Below, piece after piece: positions 35,092-45,100 of a stretch of DNA of 64,000 nucleotides. Every line of letters begins with the position of its first letter. Within the stretch, counting starts at the first letter, position 1. The stretch spans positions 4,464,001-4,528,000 of the forward strand of contig NZ_CP108046.1 in assembly GCF_041435115.1 (NCBI RefSeq), given 5' to 3'. The notes beneath the pieces are model-generated. The model was not told the DNA's origin, made no database searches, and saw only the letters and a program-made list of their open reading frames with translations. This stretch comes from Streptomyces sp. NBC_00289. GTDB taxonomy: Bacteria > Actinomycetota > Actinomycetes > Streptomycetales > Streptomycetaceae. A program made the position numbers and the translations under genes.

Positions 35092-35100
35092 TGTGGACAA
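35092..35100 (-). promoter_or_regulatory. DnaA-box-like site
   Basis: TTGTCCACA on the - strand, the Streptomyces DnaA-box consensus, in the 259-bp gap between the divergent DegT and fumarylacetoacetase genes. No cluster of boxes is present, so it is not an origin; possibly a regulatory or titration site. Confidence 0.4.
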
Positions 35101-35247
35101 CTTCCCGCACACGAACGAAAGCGGAGCGCCACAGGATGCGGCCGACCCGGCGGCCCCTGCCCACGACCGGTGACACAGCCGTAACGTGTGGTGCGCCACC
35201 GGAGCGACCCGGTGACCACGGAACGCACGAAAGTGAGGCAGCACTCC

Positions 35248-36471
35248 ATGCCCCCCTTCGATGTCCCCGAGGGCGACCCCTTCGGCCCGCACAACCTTCC
35301 GTACGGCGTGTTCTCACTCCCCGGCTCCACGGAGCGGACGGTCGGTGTGCGGCTCGGCGACGCCGTCCTCGACGCGGGCGCGGCGGCCGCGGCACTCGGC
35401 TCGCCGTACATCTCCCTGCTGGCGCGGCCGTCCCTGAACCCGCTGCTGGCCGCCGGCCGGACCGCGTGGTCCGACGTACGGCGTGCGCTGACCGCGTGGG
35501 TGACCGTGCCGTCCCACCGGGAGGTCATCGAGCCCCTGTTCCACCCGCTGTCGTCGGTGACGCTGCACCTCCCCTTCGAGGTCGCGGACTACGTCGACTT
35601 CTACGCCTCCGAGAACCACGCCCGGAACGTGGGCCAGATCTTCCGCCCCGACGCGGCCGACTCCCTGACGCCCAACTGGAAGCACCTGCCCATCGGCTAC
35701 CACGGCCGCGCGGGCACGGTGGTGGTGTCCGGCACCGATGTCGTACGACCGTCCGGGCAGCGGAAGGCCCCCTCCGACGCGACGCCCGTGTTCGGCCCGT
35801 CCGTCCGCCTGGACATCGAGGCGGAGGTCGGCTTCGTGGTCGGCGCGCCCTCGCGGCTCGGCCGGCCCGTGGACCTCGCCGACTTCCGGGACCACGTCTT
35901 CGGGGTCTGCCTGCTCAACGACTGGTCCGCCCGGGACATCCAAGCCTGGGAGTACGTCCCGCTCGGCCCGTTCCTCGGCAAGTCCTTCGCCACGTCGGTG
36001 TCGGCGTGGATCACCCCGCTGGACGCGCTGGACGACGCGCGGGTGTCACCGCCCGCGCGGACGCACCCCCTGCTGCCGTATCTCGACGACGCCGACGACG
36101 AACCCGGCGGCTACGACCTGCGCATCTCGATCGCGATCAACGGTCACGTGGTCTCCGAACCCCCCTTCTCCACCATGTACTGGACGGCCGCCCAGCAACT
36201 CGCCCAGATGACCGTCAACGGGGCCTCCCTGCGCACCGGCGACCTGTACGGCTCGGGCACGGTGAGCGGTCCGACGGAGCGGGAACGCGGTTCGCTGCTG
36301 GAACTGACCTGGAACGGCCGCGATGCCCTGGAACTCCCCGACGGCAAGCGGGCGTTCCTGGAGGACGGGGATGTGGTCACGATGTCGGCGTGGGCGCCGG
36401 GACCGGGCGGCACCCGGGTCGGACTGGGAGAGGTCACCGGACGGGTGGTGCCGGCGGACCACGACGGCTGA
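35248..36471 (+). CDS. Fumarylacetoacetase
   Basis: A 407-residue fumarylacetoacetate hydrolase, last step of tyrosine/homogentisate catabolism, giving fumarate and acetoacetate. An N-terminal SH3-like domain (about 1-105) precedes the FAH barrel. Metal ligands are D117 in YVDFYASENHARNVG, E191 and E193 in LDIEAEVGFVVG, and D225 in NDWSARDIQAWEYVPLGPFLGKSF; H124 is the catalytic base. ATG 35248 is chosen because MPPFDVP...GDPFG is the family's usual beginning; an in-frame upstream stretch is not conserved. No other tyrosine-degradation genes are adjacent. Confidence 0.94.
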   Translation: MPPFDVPEGDPFGPHNLPYGVFSLPGSTERTVGVRLGDAVLDAGAAAAALGSPYISLLARPSLNPLLAAGRTAWSDVRRALTAWVTVPSHREVIEPLFHPLSSVTLHLPFEVADYVDFYASENHARNVGQIFRPDAADSLTPNWKHLPIGYHGRAGTVVVSGTDVVRPSGQRKAPSDATPVFGPSVRLDIEAEVGFVVGAPSRLGRPVDLADFRDHVFGVCLLNDWSARDIQAWEYVPLGPFLGKSFATSVSAWITPLDALDDARVSPPARTHPLLPYLDDADDEPGGYDLRISIAINGHVVSEPPFSTMYWTAAQQLAQMTVNGASLRTGDLYGSGTVSGPTERERGSLLELTWNGRDALELPDGKRAFLEDGDVVTMSAWAPGPGGTRVGLGEVTGRVVPADHDG

Positions 36472-36498
36472 CAGCAACGGGGTCGCCCTGCCCGCGGG

Positions 36499-36698
36499 GG
36501 CGTCACCGAACTTCCCGCGGGCGTCACGAGAACCTCCCGCCCGGCTTCACGGGAACTTCCCGCCCGGCGTCATGCGAACGTCCTGCCTGGCGTCCCGGAA
36601 CTTCTCGCCGGGCGTCGTGGGAGGCTTCCAGCCGGGCGTCCCGGAGCTTCATGCCGGGCGTCACGGAGGCTTCCCGCCGGGCGATTCGGGAGACGTCC
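36499..36698. repeat. Intergenic 21-24-bp minisatellite
   Basis: Nine units starting GGCGTC (or GGCTTC, GGCGAT) begin at 36499, 36520, 36543, 36566, 36589, 36611, 36635, 36657 and 36680. A typical unit is GGCGTCACGGGAACTTCCCGCC in outline, with length drifting between 21 and 24 bp, so it is not coding. Between it and the M56 start (36699-36845) I see nothing else. Confidence 0.8.
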
Positions 36699-36845
36699 GG
36701 CTTTGCCCCTGACTCCTGTCGCCCGCGCGGTCATACTTACGGCAGGCGATGCATGTGCGGTGCCGACACGCGCACCGCCCCGCACCGCCCCGCACCACCT
36801 TGCCCTTTGGCCGCACCCTCCCGAACAGGACCCGGAGCCCGTGGC

Positions 36846-37784
36846 ATGACTGTCTGCCTGCTCCTGCTGAGTGTCGTCGCCGTGACGGCCGCCGTGCCGG
36901 TTCCGCGTGCGCTGACCCGGTCCGAATGGCCGGACCGGGAACCCGTGGTCGCGCTGTGGGTGTGGCAGTGCCTGGTCGCCACCGTCCTGCTGTGCTGTCT
37001 GACGGCCCTGGTCCTGGGTGCGGCGGCCGTCTTCCACACCGTCCGCGACCACGTCTTCGCCCCGGCACCGCCGGCCGTGACCGCGGCGTACGACCTGTCC
37101 ACGGCCCCGCCGTGGGCGGTCGCCCTCACCGTGCTGCTGGCCTGCGGGGCCGCCTGGACCACGGCGATGATCGCCCGGGAACTCGTCGAGGCCCGCCGGC
37201 GCCGCGGCCAGGCGCGGGCGCACCTGCGGGAACGCGCCCCAGACCTGCCCGCCGGTCTGCCTCCCGCCCGCGGCCCCATGCTGGTCCTGGAGGACGAGTA
37301 CCCCGACGCCTGGTGGATGCCCGGCCATCCGCCCCAACTGGTCGTCACCACCGGGGCGCTGCACCGCCTCACCGACCACCAGCTCGACGCCGTCCTCACC
37401 CACGAGCGCGGTCACGCGCGCGCCCGCCACGACTGGCTGCTGCACCTCTCCACCGCGCTGGCCACGGGCTTTCCCCGCATCCCCCTCTTCGCCCACTTCT
37501 GCGACCAGACCCACCGGCTGGTGGAACTCGCCGCCGACGACACGGCATCCCGGCGTTGCGGCCACCTGACCACCGCCCTGGCTCTCATCGAACTCAACCA
37601 GCACCGAGGCGTCCTGTCCTGCGCCTCCAGCCACCGCCTCCTCGGCGAACGCGTCGACCGTCTCCTCCAGCCCCCGCCCCGTCTCGGCCGCGGAAACCGG
37701 GCCCTGACGACGACGGTGGCGGCGCTGGTGCCCCTGGTTCCGCTCCTGATCACCTTCGCGCCGGGCCTGACCGCACTGTCGTAG
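36846..37784 (+). CDS. M56-family (BlaR1-like) membrane metallopeptidase
   Basis: A 312-residue membrane protease. Hydrophobic segments occur at about 2-20, 35-65, 90-110 and 285-308. The zinc site is H186-E-R-G-H190 in VLTHERGHARARHDW with E at LVELAADDTA as third ligand. BlaR1-type proteins cleave a BlaI/MecI repressor; most Streptomyces M56 genes sit beside a BlaI gene, but here no such partner is adjacent, and there is no penicillin-binding sensor domain. Transcribed in the same direction as the following GntR gene, 202 bp apart. Confidence 0.85.
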   Translation: MTVCLLLLSVVAVTAAVPVPRALTRSEWPDREPVVALWVWQCLVATVLLCCLTALVLGAAAVFHTVRDHVFAPAPPAVTAAYDLSTAPPWAVALTVLLACGAAWTTAMIARELVEARRRRGQARAHLRERAPDLPAGLPPARGPMLVLEDEYPDAWWMPGHPPQLVVTTGALHRLTDHQLDAVLTHERGHARARHDWLLHLSTALATGFPRIPLFAHFCDQTHRLVELAADDTASRRCGHLTTALALIELNQHRGVLSCASSHRLLGERVDRLLQPPPRLGRGNRALTTTVAALVPLVPLLITFAPGLTALS

Positions 37785-37934
37785 CCACACAGGGCTGTCC
37801 CGCCCGGCGGCGCCATCGACCTCCCCCGAACCCATGGGCGCGAGCGGTCGGACAAGGCGGTCCCCGGTGGCAGATCTTCTCGACCGTCGGCGAAAGCCCC
37901 AGCTCAGAGAGGCGAGCGGCGGGTCGGCGGGTGG

Positions 37935-37956
37935 CGCAACACTTCCGCAACACCAC
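37935..37956. promoter_or_regulatory. Direct repeat before the GntR gene
   Basis: CGCAACACTTC (37935-37945) is followed at once by CGCAACACCAC (37946-37956), an 11-bp direct repeat 30 bp before the ATG. It may be a regulator-binding site; a -10-like TATCGT lies at 37974-37979. Confidence 0.3.
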
Positions 37957-37986
37957 TCCCGCCCGGCCGCCGCTATCGTCCGACGC

Positions 37987-38772
37987 ATGGCAAACGACCG
38001 CATCCGAGACCACGCCGGACAGGGCGCGACCACCGTCGCGGCCCACCGCGCGCGGCGCCGGCTGCGCGCCGACCAGGCCCGGCAACTCGCCGACCTGCTG
38101 CGCCACCAGCTCCTCGGCGACGGCTTCCCGGACGGCACCCTCCCCCACGAGTCCACCCTGGCCACCGACTACGGCGCGACCCGCAACACGGTCCGCCAGG
38201 CCCTGGACCTCCTGCGCGCCGAAGGCCTCGTGGAACGCCTACCCGGCGTGGGCACCGTGGTCGTCGCCCGGAAGTACCCGCACGGCCTCGACTGTCTGAT
38301 GGGCCTCGCGGAAACCCTGCACGAGCACGGCCGGGTCACCAACGAGGTCCGCACCATGGGCCCCGCCCCCGCACCCGCCCCCGTCGCCGAACGCCTCCAC
38401 GTCCCACCCGGCACCGACGTCCTCTACATCGAACGCCTGCGCCGCCTGGGTGGCCTTCCCCTCTCCCTCGACCTCACCTACATCCCCCTCGACCTCGGCA
38501 CCGCCCTGCTCGGCGCCGATCTGGAGAACACCGACGTCTTCCGCCTGCTGGAAGCCGTCACCGGCCAGCGCCTCGGCCACGCCGAGATCACCCTGGAGGC
38601 GGTGAACGCGGACGCCCACTCCGCCGCCGTACTGGAAGCGCCACGCGGCGCCGCCGTCCTGATGCTGGAACGGCTCACGCACTTCGCCGACGGCCGTCCC
38701 GTCGACCTCGAGTTCATCCGCTTCCGCGGCGACCGCATCACGATGAGCGGCCTGCTGCACCGCTCCGTCTGA
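37987..38772 (+). CDS. GntR-family regulator with UTRA ligand domain (HutC type)
   Basis: A 261-residue repressor-type protein. The winged helix is about 25-95 (RQLADLLRHQLLGDGF, LPHESTLATDYGATRNTVRQALDLLRAEGLV, LPGVGTVV). The UTRA domain covers about 110-255 (LHVPPGTDVLYIERLRRLGGLPLSLDLTYIP, GAAVLMLERLTHFADGRPVDLEFIRFRGDR). HutC-type regulators sense a small metabolite of the pathway they control. It lies 110 bp upstream of, and in line with, the ferredoxin-transporter-flavoprotein block, so it is the natural candidate regulator of that block. Confidence 0.9.
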   Translation: MANDRIRDHAGQGATTVAAHRARRRLRADQARQLADLLRHQLLGDGFPDGTLPHESTLATDYGATRNTVRQALDLLRAEGLVERLPGVGTVVVARKYPHGLDCLMGLAETLHEHGRVTNEVRTMGPAPAPAPVAERLHVPPGTDVLYIERLRRLGGLPLSLDLTYIPLDLGTALLGADLENTDVFRLLEAVTGQRLGHAEITLEAVNADAHSAAVLEAPRGAAVLMLERLTHFADGRPVDLEFIRFRGDRITMSGLLHRSV

Positions 38773-38794
38773 ACCGCCCCTTCTTCGCTTCCCC

Positions 38795-38820
38795 GACGAC
38801 ACCTCGAAGCCGAGGTCGTC
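38795..38820 (+). terminator. Possible weak terminator or attenuator after the GntR gene
   Basis: GACGA-CA-CCTCG (38795-38806) can pair with CGAGGTCGTC (38811-38820), leaving a two-base bulge and a 4-nt loop. It lies 22 bp after the GntR stop and 62 bp before the ferredoxin start. Confidence 0.35.
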
Positions 38821-38882
38821 CTCCCCACGCGCCCCTTCGCCACGCCCACCTTTCCGCGAGTAGGACCTCCCTGGAGACAGCC

Positions 38883-39110
38883 ATGCCCTTGGCGCCCCAG
38901 CGGGCCGATGTGCCCGTGACCATCGACGAGTCGAAGTGCATCGACGGCTGCACGCTCTGCGTGGACATGTGCCCGCTGGACTCCCTCGCCATCGACGAGA
39001 GCAACGGCAAGGCCTACATGCACGTCGACGAGTGTTGGTACTGCGGCCCGTGCGCGGCCCGCTGTCCCACCGGAGCCGTCACGGTCAACATGCCCTATCT
39101 GCTCCGGTGA
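38883..39110 (+). CDS. AprB-like 2x[4Fe-4S] ferredoxin
   Basis: A 75-residue iron-sulfur protein with eight cysteines for two [4Fe-4S] clusters: C19, C23, C26, C30-P (the first motif has three residues between the first two cysteines) and C51, C54, C57, C61-P in ECWYCGPCAARCPTGAVTVNM. The second half closely resembles AprB, the beta subunit of dissimilatory APS reductase. With the AprA-like flavoprotein at 42171 it should form a heterodimer in which the ferredoxin carries electrons to or from FAD. ATG 38883 follows GGAGA by 6 nt. The gene is first in a five-gene run and 16 bp before the binding-protein gene. Confidence 0.9.
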   Translation: MPLAPQRADVPVTIDESKCIDGCTLCVDMCPLDSLAIDESNGKAYMHVDECWYCGPCAARCPTGAVTVNMPYLLR

Positions 39111-39126
39111 GAGGTCCCGAACTCCC

Positions 39127-40476
39127 GTGAAACATCCAGCAGTCACCGCCACCACGGCCGCGCTCGCCCTCCTCCTCCCGCTCACCGCCTGCGGCGGCAG
39201 CGCCGAGGCCGGCGACGGCTCCACGGTCACCGTGACCGTGGGCTACCAGTCCAAGACCATCAACACGGTCACCGCCGGAACCCTCCTTCGCTCCCTCGGC
39301 TCCTTCGAGAAGGAACTCGACGCGCTCGGCGACGGCATCACCTACAAGGTGAACTGGCAGGACTACGCCACCGGCGCCCCCATCACCGCCCAGATGACCG
39401 CGGGGAAGATCGACATCGGCTCGATGGGCGACTTCCCGCTCCTCATCAACGCGGCCCGCGGCAAGCAGCTCGGCAAGCCGACCCACCTGGTCTCGGTCAC
39501 CGGCTACAACCTCCGCGGCGGCCTCAACACCATCGTCACCGCCCCGGGCTCCAAGCTCGCCTCCCTCACCGACCTGCGCGGCAAGAAGGTGTCGACGAGC
39601 GTCGGCTCGGCCGCCGACGGCACTCTCGTGCGGGCCCTGCAACGCGCCGGCATCGACCCCGACAAGGGCGTCGAGAAGCTCAACCAGCAGCCCGCGGTGG
39701 GCGCCTCCGCCCTCGCCGCGGGCAGCACGGACGCGCTCTCGCAGTTCGTGGCCTGGCCCGGCCTGCTCGCCTACCAGGGCAAGGCGAAGGCGCTGTACGA
39801 CGGTGCCCAGCTGAACCTGCCCACCTTCCACGGCGTCACCGCCCGCGAGGACTTCGCCGAGAAGCGCCCGGCCGTGCTCGAGGCCTTTCTCAGGGCCCAG
39901 GCGGAAGCCACCGACTACCTCGGCGAACACCCCGTGGCCGCCGCCGAGAAGGTCGCCGGCGCCACCGGCCTGCCCGCCGAGGTCGTCTACCTCTACAACG
40001 GCGCCCACGGCATCGCCACCTTCGACCCGGCGATCAAGCCCCAGCTCGTCTCCGCCCTGAAGCAGGACGTGTCGGTCCTGAAGTCGGCCAAGCTGACCGG
40101 TGACGTGGACGTGGACTCCTTCGTCGACGACCAGTACGTCAGGAAGGCCCTCGGCACGGACTACGCCAAGCGCCTCGCCGCCGCGCCCGCACCGGCCGCG
40201 AGCGAGGTGTGGCCCAAGGGCGCCACCGAGACCCGTGCCTTCAAGTCCCCCGCGCAGCTGCTGCGTTACGTCGCCGAGCACCCGGACGGCATCCGCGCCG
40301 CGTACGTCCCCGACGCCACCACCGGCACCCTGTGGTTCGCCGACAGGGCGGTCTGGGTGGCCGACGGCGACCAGCTCCTCCCCTTCGTCGCACCGGCGAC
40401 CGCGCGGGCCTACGCCGCCGGGCACGGTGGCGCCCGCGTCGTCACGTACGCCGACGCGCTGGAGCGGGCGTCATGA
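39127..40476 (+). CDS. SsuA/NMT1-type ABC substrate-binding lipoprotein with NosL-like tail
   Basis: A 449-residue lipoprotein: lipobox LTAC (C22). Residues about 30-345 are a nitrate/sulfonate/taurine-type binding domain (VGYQSKTINTVTAGTLLRSLGSFEKEL, MTAGKIDIGSMGDFPLLINA, VSTSVGSAADGTLVRALQRAG, FLRAQAEATDYLGEHPVAAAEK). The last about 95 residues are extra for the family and resemble NosL: FKSPAQLLRYVAEHPDG, AAYVPDATTGTLWFADRAVWV and ARAYAAGHGGARVVTYADAL. The metal-binding Met/Cys of true NosL are absent. GTG 39127 start. The stop overlaps the permease start by ATGA. Substrate unknown. Confidence 0.85.
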   Translation: MKHPAVTATTAALALLLPLTACGGSAEAGDGSTVTVTVGYQSKTINTVTAGTLLRSLGSFEKELDALGDGITYKVNWQDYATGAPITAQMTAGKIDIGSMGDFPLLINAARGKQLGKPTHLVSVTGYNLRGGLNTIVTAPGSKLASLTDLRGKKVSTSVGSAADGTLVRALQRAGIDPDKGVEKLNQQPAVGASALAAGSTDALSQFVAWPGLLAYQGKAKALYDGAQLNLPTFHGVTAREDFAEKRPAVLEAFLRAQAEATDYLGEHPVAAAEKVAGATGLPAEVVYLYNGAHGIATFDPAIKPQLVSALKQDVSVLKSAKLTGDVDVDSFVDDQYVRKALGTDYAKRLAAAPAPAASEVWPKGATETRAFKSPAQLLRYVAEHPDGIRAAYVPDATTGTLWFADRAVWVADGDQLLPFVAPATARAYAAGHGGARVVTYADALERAS

Positions 40477-41325
40477 GCCGGTATGCGCTGCGGGTGGGCT
40501 CGCTGGCCGCCGCCCTCGGCCTCTGGCAACTGCTGACCAGCAGGGACGTCGACCTGTGGCTGCGCTTCTCGCAGTTCCCGACCGTCGCCGACGTGGCCCG
40601 CACCTTCGCCGAACGGCTGTCCGGCCCCGACTACTGGACGGACCTCACCGACAGCCTCACCCGCATCGTCACCGGCTTCCTCCTCGCCGCCGTCCTGGGC
40701 GTGGCCACCGGTGTGCTGGTGGCCCGCTCCCGCCTGGCCGAGGACCTGCTCGGTCCGCTTCTCGAGGTGATCCGCCCGATCCCGGCGATCGCCCTCGTCC
40801 CCGTCGCCATCCTCCTCTTCCCCTCCAACGAACAGGGCATCGTCTTCATCACCTGCACCGCCGCCTTCTTCCCGGTCCTGGTCTCCACCCGGCACGCGGT
40901 CCGCGCGCTGACCCCCGTGTGGGAGGAGGCGGTGCGGACCATGGGCGGCGGCCGGTGGCGGATCCTCGGCTCGGTCGTCCTGCCGGGCGCGCTGCCCGGC
41001 ATCTTCGGCGGCCTCTCGGTCGGCATCGGCGTCTCGTGGATCTGTGTGATCTCCGCCGAGATGATCTCCGGTCAGTACGGCGTCGGCTACCGCACCTGGC
41101 AGGACTACACAGTGGTCGACTATCCGGCCGTGTTCGTCGGCATGGTCACGATCGGCGTGCTCGGCTGGATCACCTCCACCGCCGTGGAGCTGCTCGGCCG
41201 CCGCCTCACCCGCTGGCTGCCGCGCACCTCGTACGTCCCCGGACTCCGCGCCCCCCGTGCCCGCGCCACCGCCCCCGTGCCCGTGCCCGTGACGGGGAGC
41301 ACCAGGACGAAGGGAGAGGTGCCCC

Positions 41326-41342
<17 letters not shown>
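40473..41342 (+). CDS. SsuC/TauC-type ABC transporter permease
   Basis: A 289-residue integral membrane protein with about six TM segments and the cytoplasmic loop EEAVRTMGGGRWRILGSVVLPGALPGIFGGLSVG (about 150-183), the EAA motif of the nitrate/sulfonate/taurine group. The C-terminal 35 residues are a Pro/Arg/Ala-rich tail. ATG start overlaps the binding-protein stop; the 3' end overlaps the ATPase gene by 17 bp. It forms the importer channel with the neighbouring binding protein and ATPase. Confidence 0.92.
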
Positions 41343-42099
<757 letters not shown>

Positions 42100-42104
42100 T
42101 CCGC

Positions 42105-42163
42105 GGACATCCGGTCCCGGAACATCCGCTCCCCGAACATCCGGTCCCCGAACATCCGAAAGG
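42105..42163. repeat. 15-bp repeat in the gap before the flavoprotein gene
   Basis: GGACATCCGGTCCCG (42105), GAACATCCGCTCCCC (42120), GAACATCCGGTCCCC (42135) and a partial unit at 42150 fill most of the 71-bp gap. The last unit ends just before the AAAGG ribosome-binding site. Confidence 0.8.
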
Positions 42164-42170
42164 CAGCCTG

Positions 42171-45100
42171 GTGGACACCTTGGTGGAGATCCCCGCCCTC
42201 GCCGACGCCGAGGAACTCTCCTGCGACGTCCTCGTGATCGGCGGCGGCACCGCCGGCACCATGGCGGCCCTGACCGCCGCCGAACAGGGCGCGAACGTGC
42301 TGCTGCTGGAGAAGGCCCACGTCCGGCACTCCGGCGCACTCGCCATGGGCATGGACGGCGTCAACAACGCCGTCGTCCCGGGCCGGGCCGAGCCCGACGA
42401 CTACGTCGCCGAGATCACCCGCGCCAACGACGGCATCGTCGACCAGTCCACCGTCCGCCAGACCGCCACCCGCGGCTTCGCCATGGTCCAGCGCCTCGAG
42501 TCGTACGGCGTGAAGTTCGAGAAGGACGAGCACGGCGAGTACGCCGTCCGCCAGGTGCACCGCTCCGGTTCGTACGTGCTGCCGATGCCGGAGGGCAAGG
42601 ACGTCAAGAAGGTCCTGTACCGGCAGCTGCGGCGGCGCGAGATGCGGGAACGGATCCGGATCGAGAACCGGGTGATGCCGGTGCGTGTGCTGACGGCGGG
42701 CGAGGGCGCCGACCGGCGGGCCGTGGGGGCGGCCGGCTTCAACACCCGCACCGGGCGGTTCGTCTCCGTCCGCGCGGGTGCGGTGATCCTGGCGACCGGC
42801 GCCTGCGGCCGACTCGGACTGCCCGCGTCCGGCTACCTGTACGGCACGTACGAGAATCCGACCAACGCGGGCGACGGCTACGCCATGGCCTACCACGCGG
42901 GCGCCGAGCTGACCGGCATCGAGTGCTTCCAGATCAACCCGCTGATCAAGGACTACAACGGCCCGGCCTGCGCCTACGTCGCCAATCCCTTCGGCGGCTA
43001 CCAGGTCAACCGGCACGGCGAGCGCTTCGTCGACTCCGACTACTGGTCCGGCCAGATGATGGCCGAGTTCGCCGCGGAGGTCGCCTCCGACCGGGGCCCG
43101 GTGTACCTGAAACTGAGCCACCTTCCGGAGGAGTCGGTGTCGGCCCTGGAGTCGATCCTGCACTCGACGGAACGCCCGACCCGCGGCACCTTCCACTCGG
43201 GCCGCGGCCACGACTACCGCACCCACGACATCGAGATGCACATCTCGGAGATCGGCCTGTGCGGCGGCCACTCGGCCTCGGGCGTCCGCGTCGACGACCA
43301 CGCCCGCACCACCGTCCCCCGGCTCTACGCGGCCGGCGACCTCGCCTGCGTTCCGCACAACTACATGATCGGCGCGTTCGTCTTCGGCGACCTGGCGGGC
43401 GCGGACGCCGCCCGGTACCCGGCGTACGAAGGGGAGCTTCCCGTGGACCAGCTCCGTGAGGCGCACGAGCTCGTCTACCGCCCGCTGCGCCACCCGGAGG
43501 GCCCGCCGCAGCCCCAGGTCGAGTACAAACTGCGCCGCTTCGTGAACGACTACGTGGCCCCGCCGAAGTCCGGCGCCCGGCTGTCGCTCGCCCTGGAGGC
43601 GTTCGAGCGCATGCGCGACGACATCGCCGAGATGGGCGCCCGCACCGCGCACGAGCTGATGCGCTGCGCCGAGGTCACCTTCATCCGCGACTGCGCGGAG
43701 ATGGCCGCCCGCGCCTCCCTGGCCCGTACGGAATCCCGCTGGGGCCTCTACCACGACCGCATCGACCACCCGCAACGCGACGACGCGTCCTGGTTCCACC
43801 ACCTCGATCTGCACAAGTCCCCCTCTGGTGCGATGGAGTTCACGGCTCGTCCCGTGGCTCCCTATCTGGTGCCGGTCGAGGAGTTCACCCCGACCGGCGG
43901 TCCTTCCCGGCATCTGGGCGAGGTCCTCGCCGAGGACGTGGCGACCGCCGGGTCACGGGACCTGGCGCCGATGGCGGCCGGTGCCGAGGAGACCGGTGCC
44001 GAGGGGACCGGGTCGGATCGCCCGGGTGCCGTCCCGGACGGCCCGGCCTTCCAGCCCGCCCCCGGACAGTCCTCGGGCCGCCTCCTCGAACTCGTCGCCC
44101 TCGCCGAGGAGCAGCCCGAACTCGACGCCCTGCGGCCGTACCTGACCGACCCTGTGCCGGCCGTCCGGCGTGAGGCCGTCGCCGTCCTGACCGAGGCGCT
44201 GCCGCCGGGGACGGGCCCGGCGCTCGCCGAGGCACTCCGCGACCCCGCCGCCGAGGTGCGCGCCGCCGCCGCGGCATCCCTGCGCGAGCTCGTCGAGACG
44301 CTGCCGCCCGAACCCGCGCTGCGGGACGGCCTCGGCGCCGCGCTGACCGAGTCCGACCCCGTCGTCCGCGCCGCCGCGCTCGACGTACTGCGCGCCCTGC
44401 GCCTCGGCGACACCGCGCTGTTCGCGGCCTCGCTGGCGGACCCGGACACCGCCGTCCGCATCGAAGCCGTCCGCGCGCTGGTATCGGTCGACGCCGCCGA
44501 GGAGCTCGCCCGAGCGGGGGCCGCCGACCCGTCGCGCGAGGTCCGCGTCACCATCGCCAAGGCCCTGGCCACGGTGTCCGCGGGCCGCCTCGGCCACCAG
44601 CAAGCCACGGGCCCTTCAAGCCGGCCCGGCGACCGGCAGGTCGCAAAGCCCTCAAGCCCGCTCGAAGACCGACAGGTCACAGCGCCTTCAAGCCCGCTCG
44701 GCGACCAACAGACCACGGCACCTTCAAGCCCGCTCGAACACCGCGAGACCCCGGCACCTTCAAGCAAGCTCCAAGACCGGCAGGCCACAGCGCCTTCGAG
44801 CCCGCTCGGCGACCGGCAGACCACGGCACCTTCAAGCAAGCTCCAAGACCGGCAGACCACAGCACCTTCAAGCCCGCTCGAACACCGCGAGACCCCGGCA
44901 CCTTCAAGCAAGCTCCAAGACCGGCAGGCCACAGCGCCTTCAAGCCTGCTCGGCGACCAACAGGCAACGGCACCTTCAAGCCCGCTCGGCGACCAGCCCA
45001 GCGCCTCGCCCGACCCCGTGCGCTCGGCCCTCTCCGAGCTCATCGACGACGCCGACGCCCTGGTGCGCGCGGCCGCCTACGGGGCGCTCGGCACGGCCGG

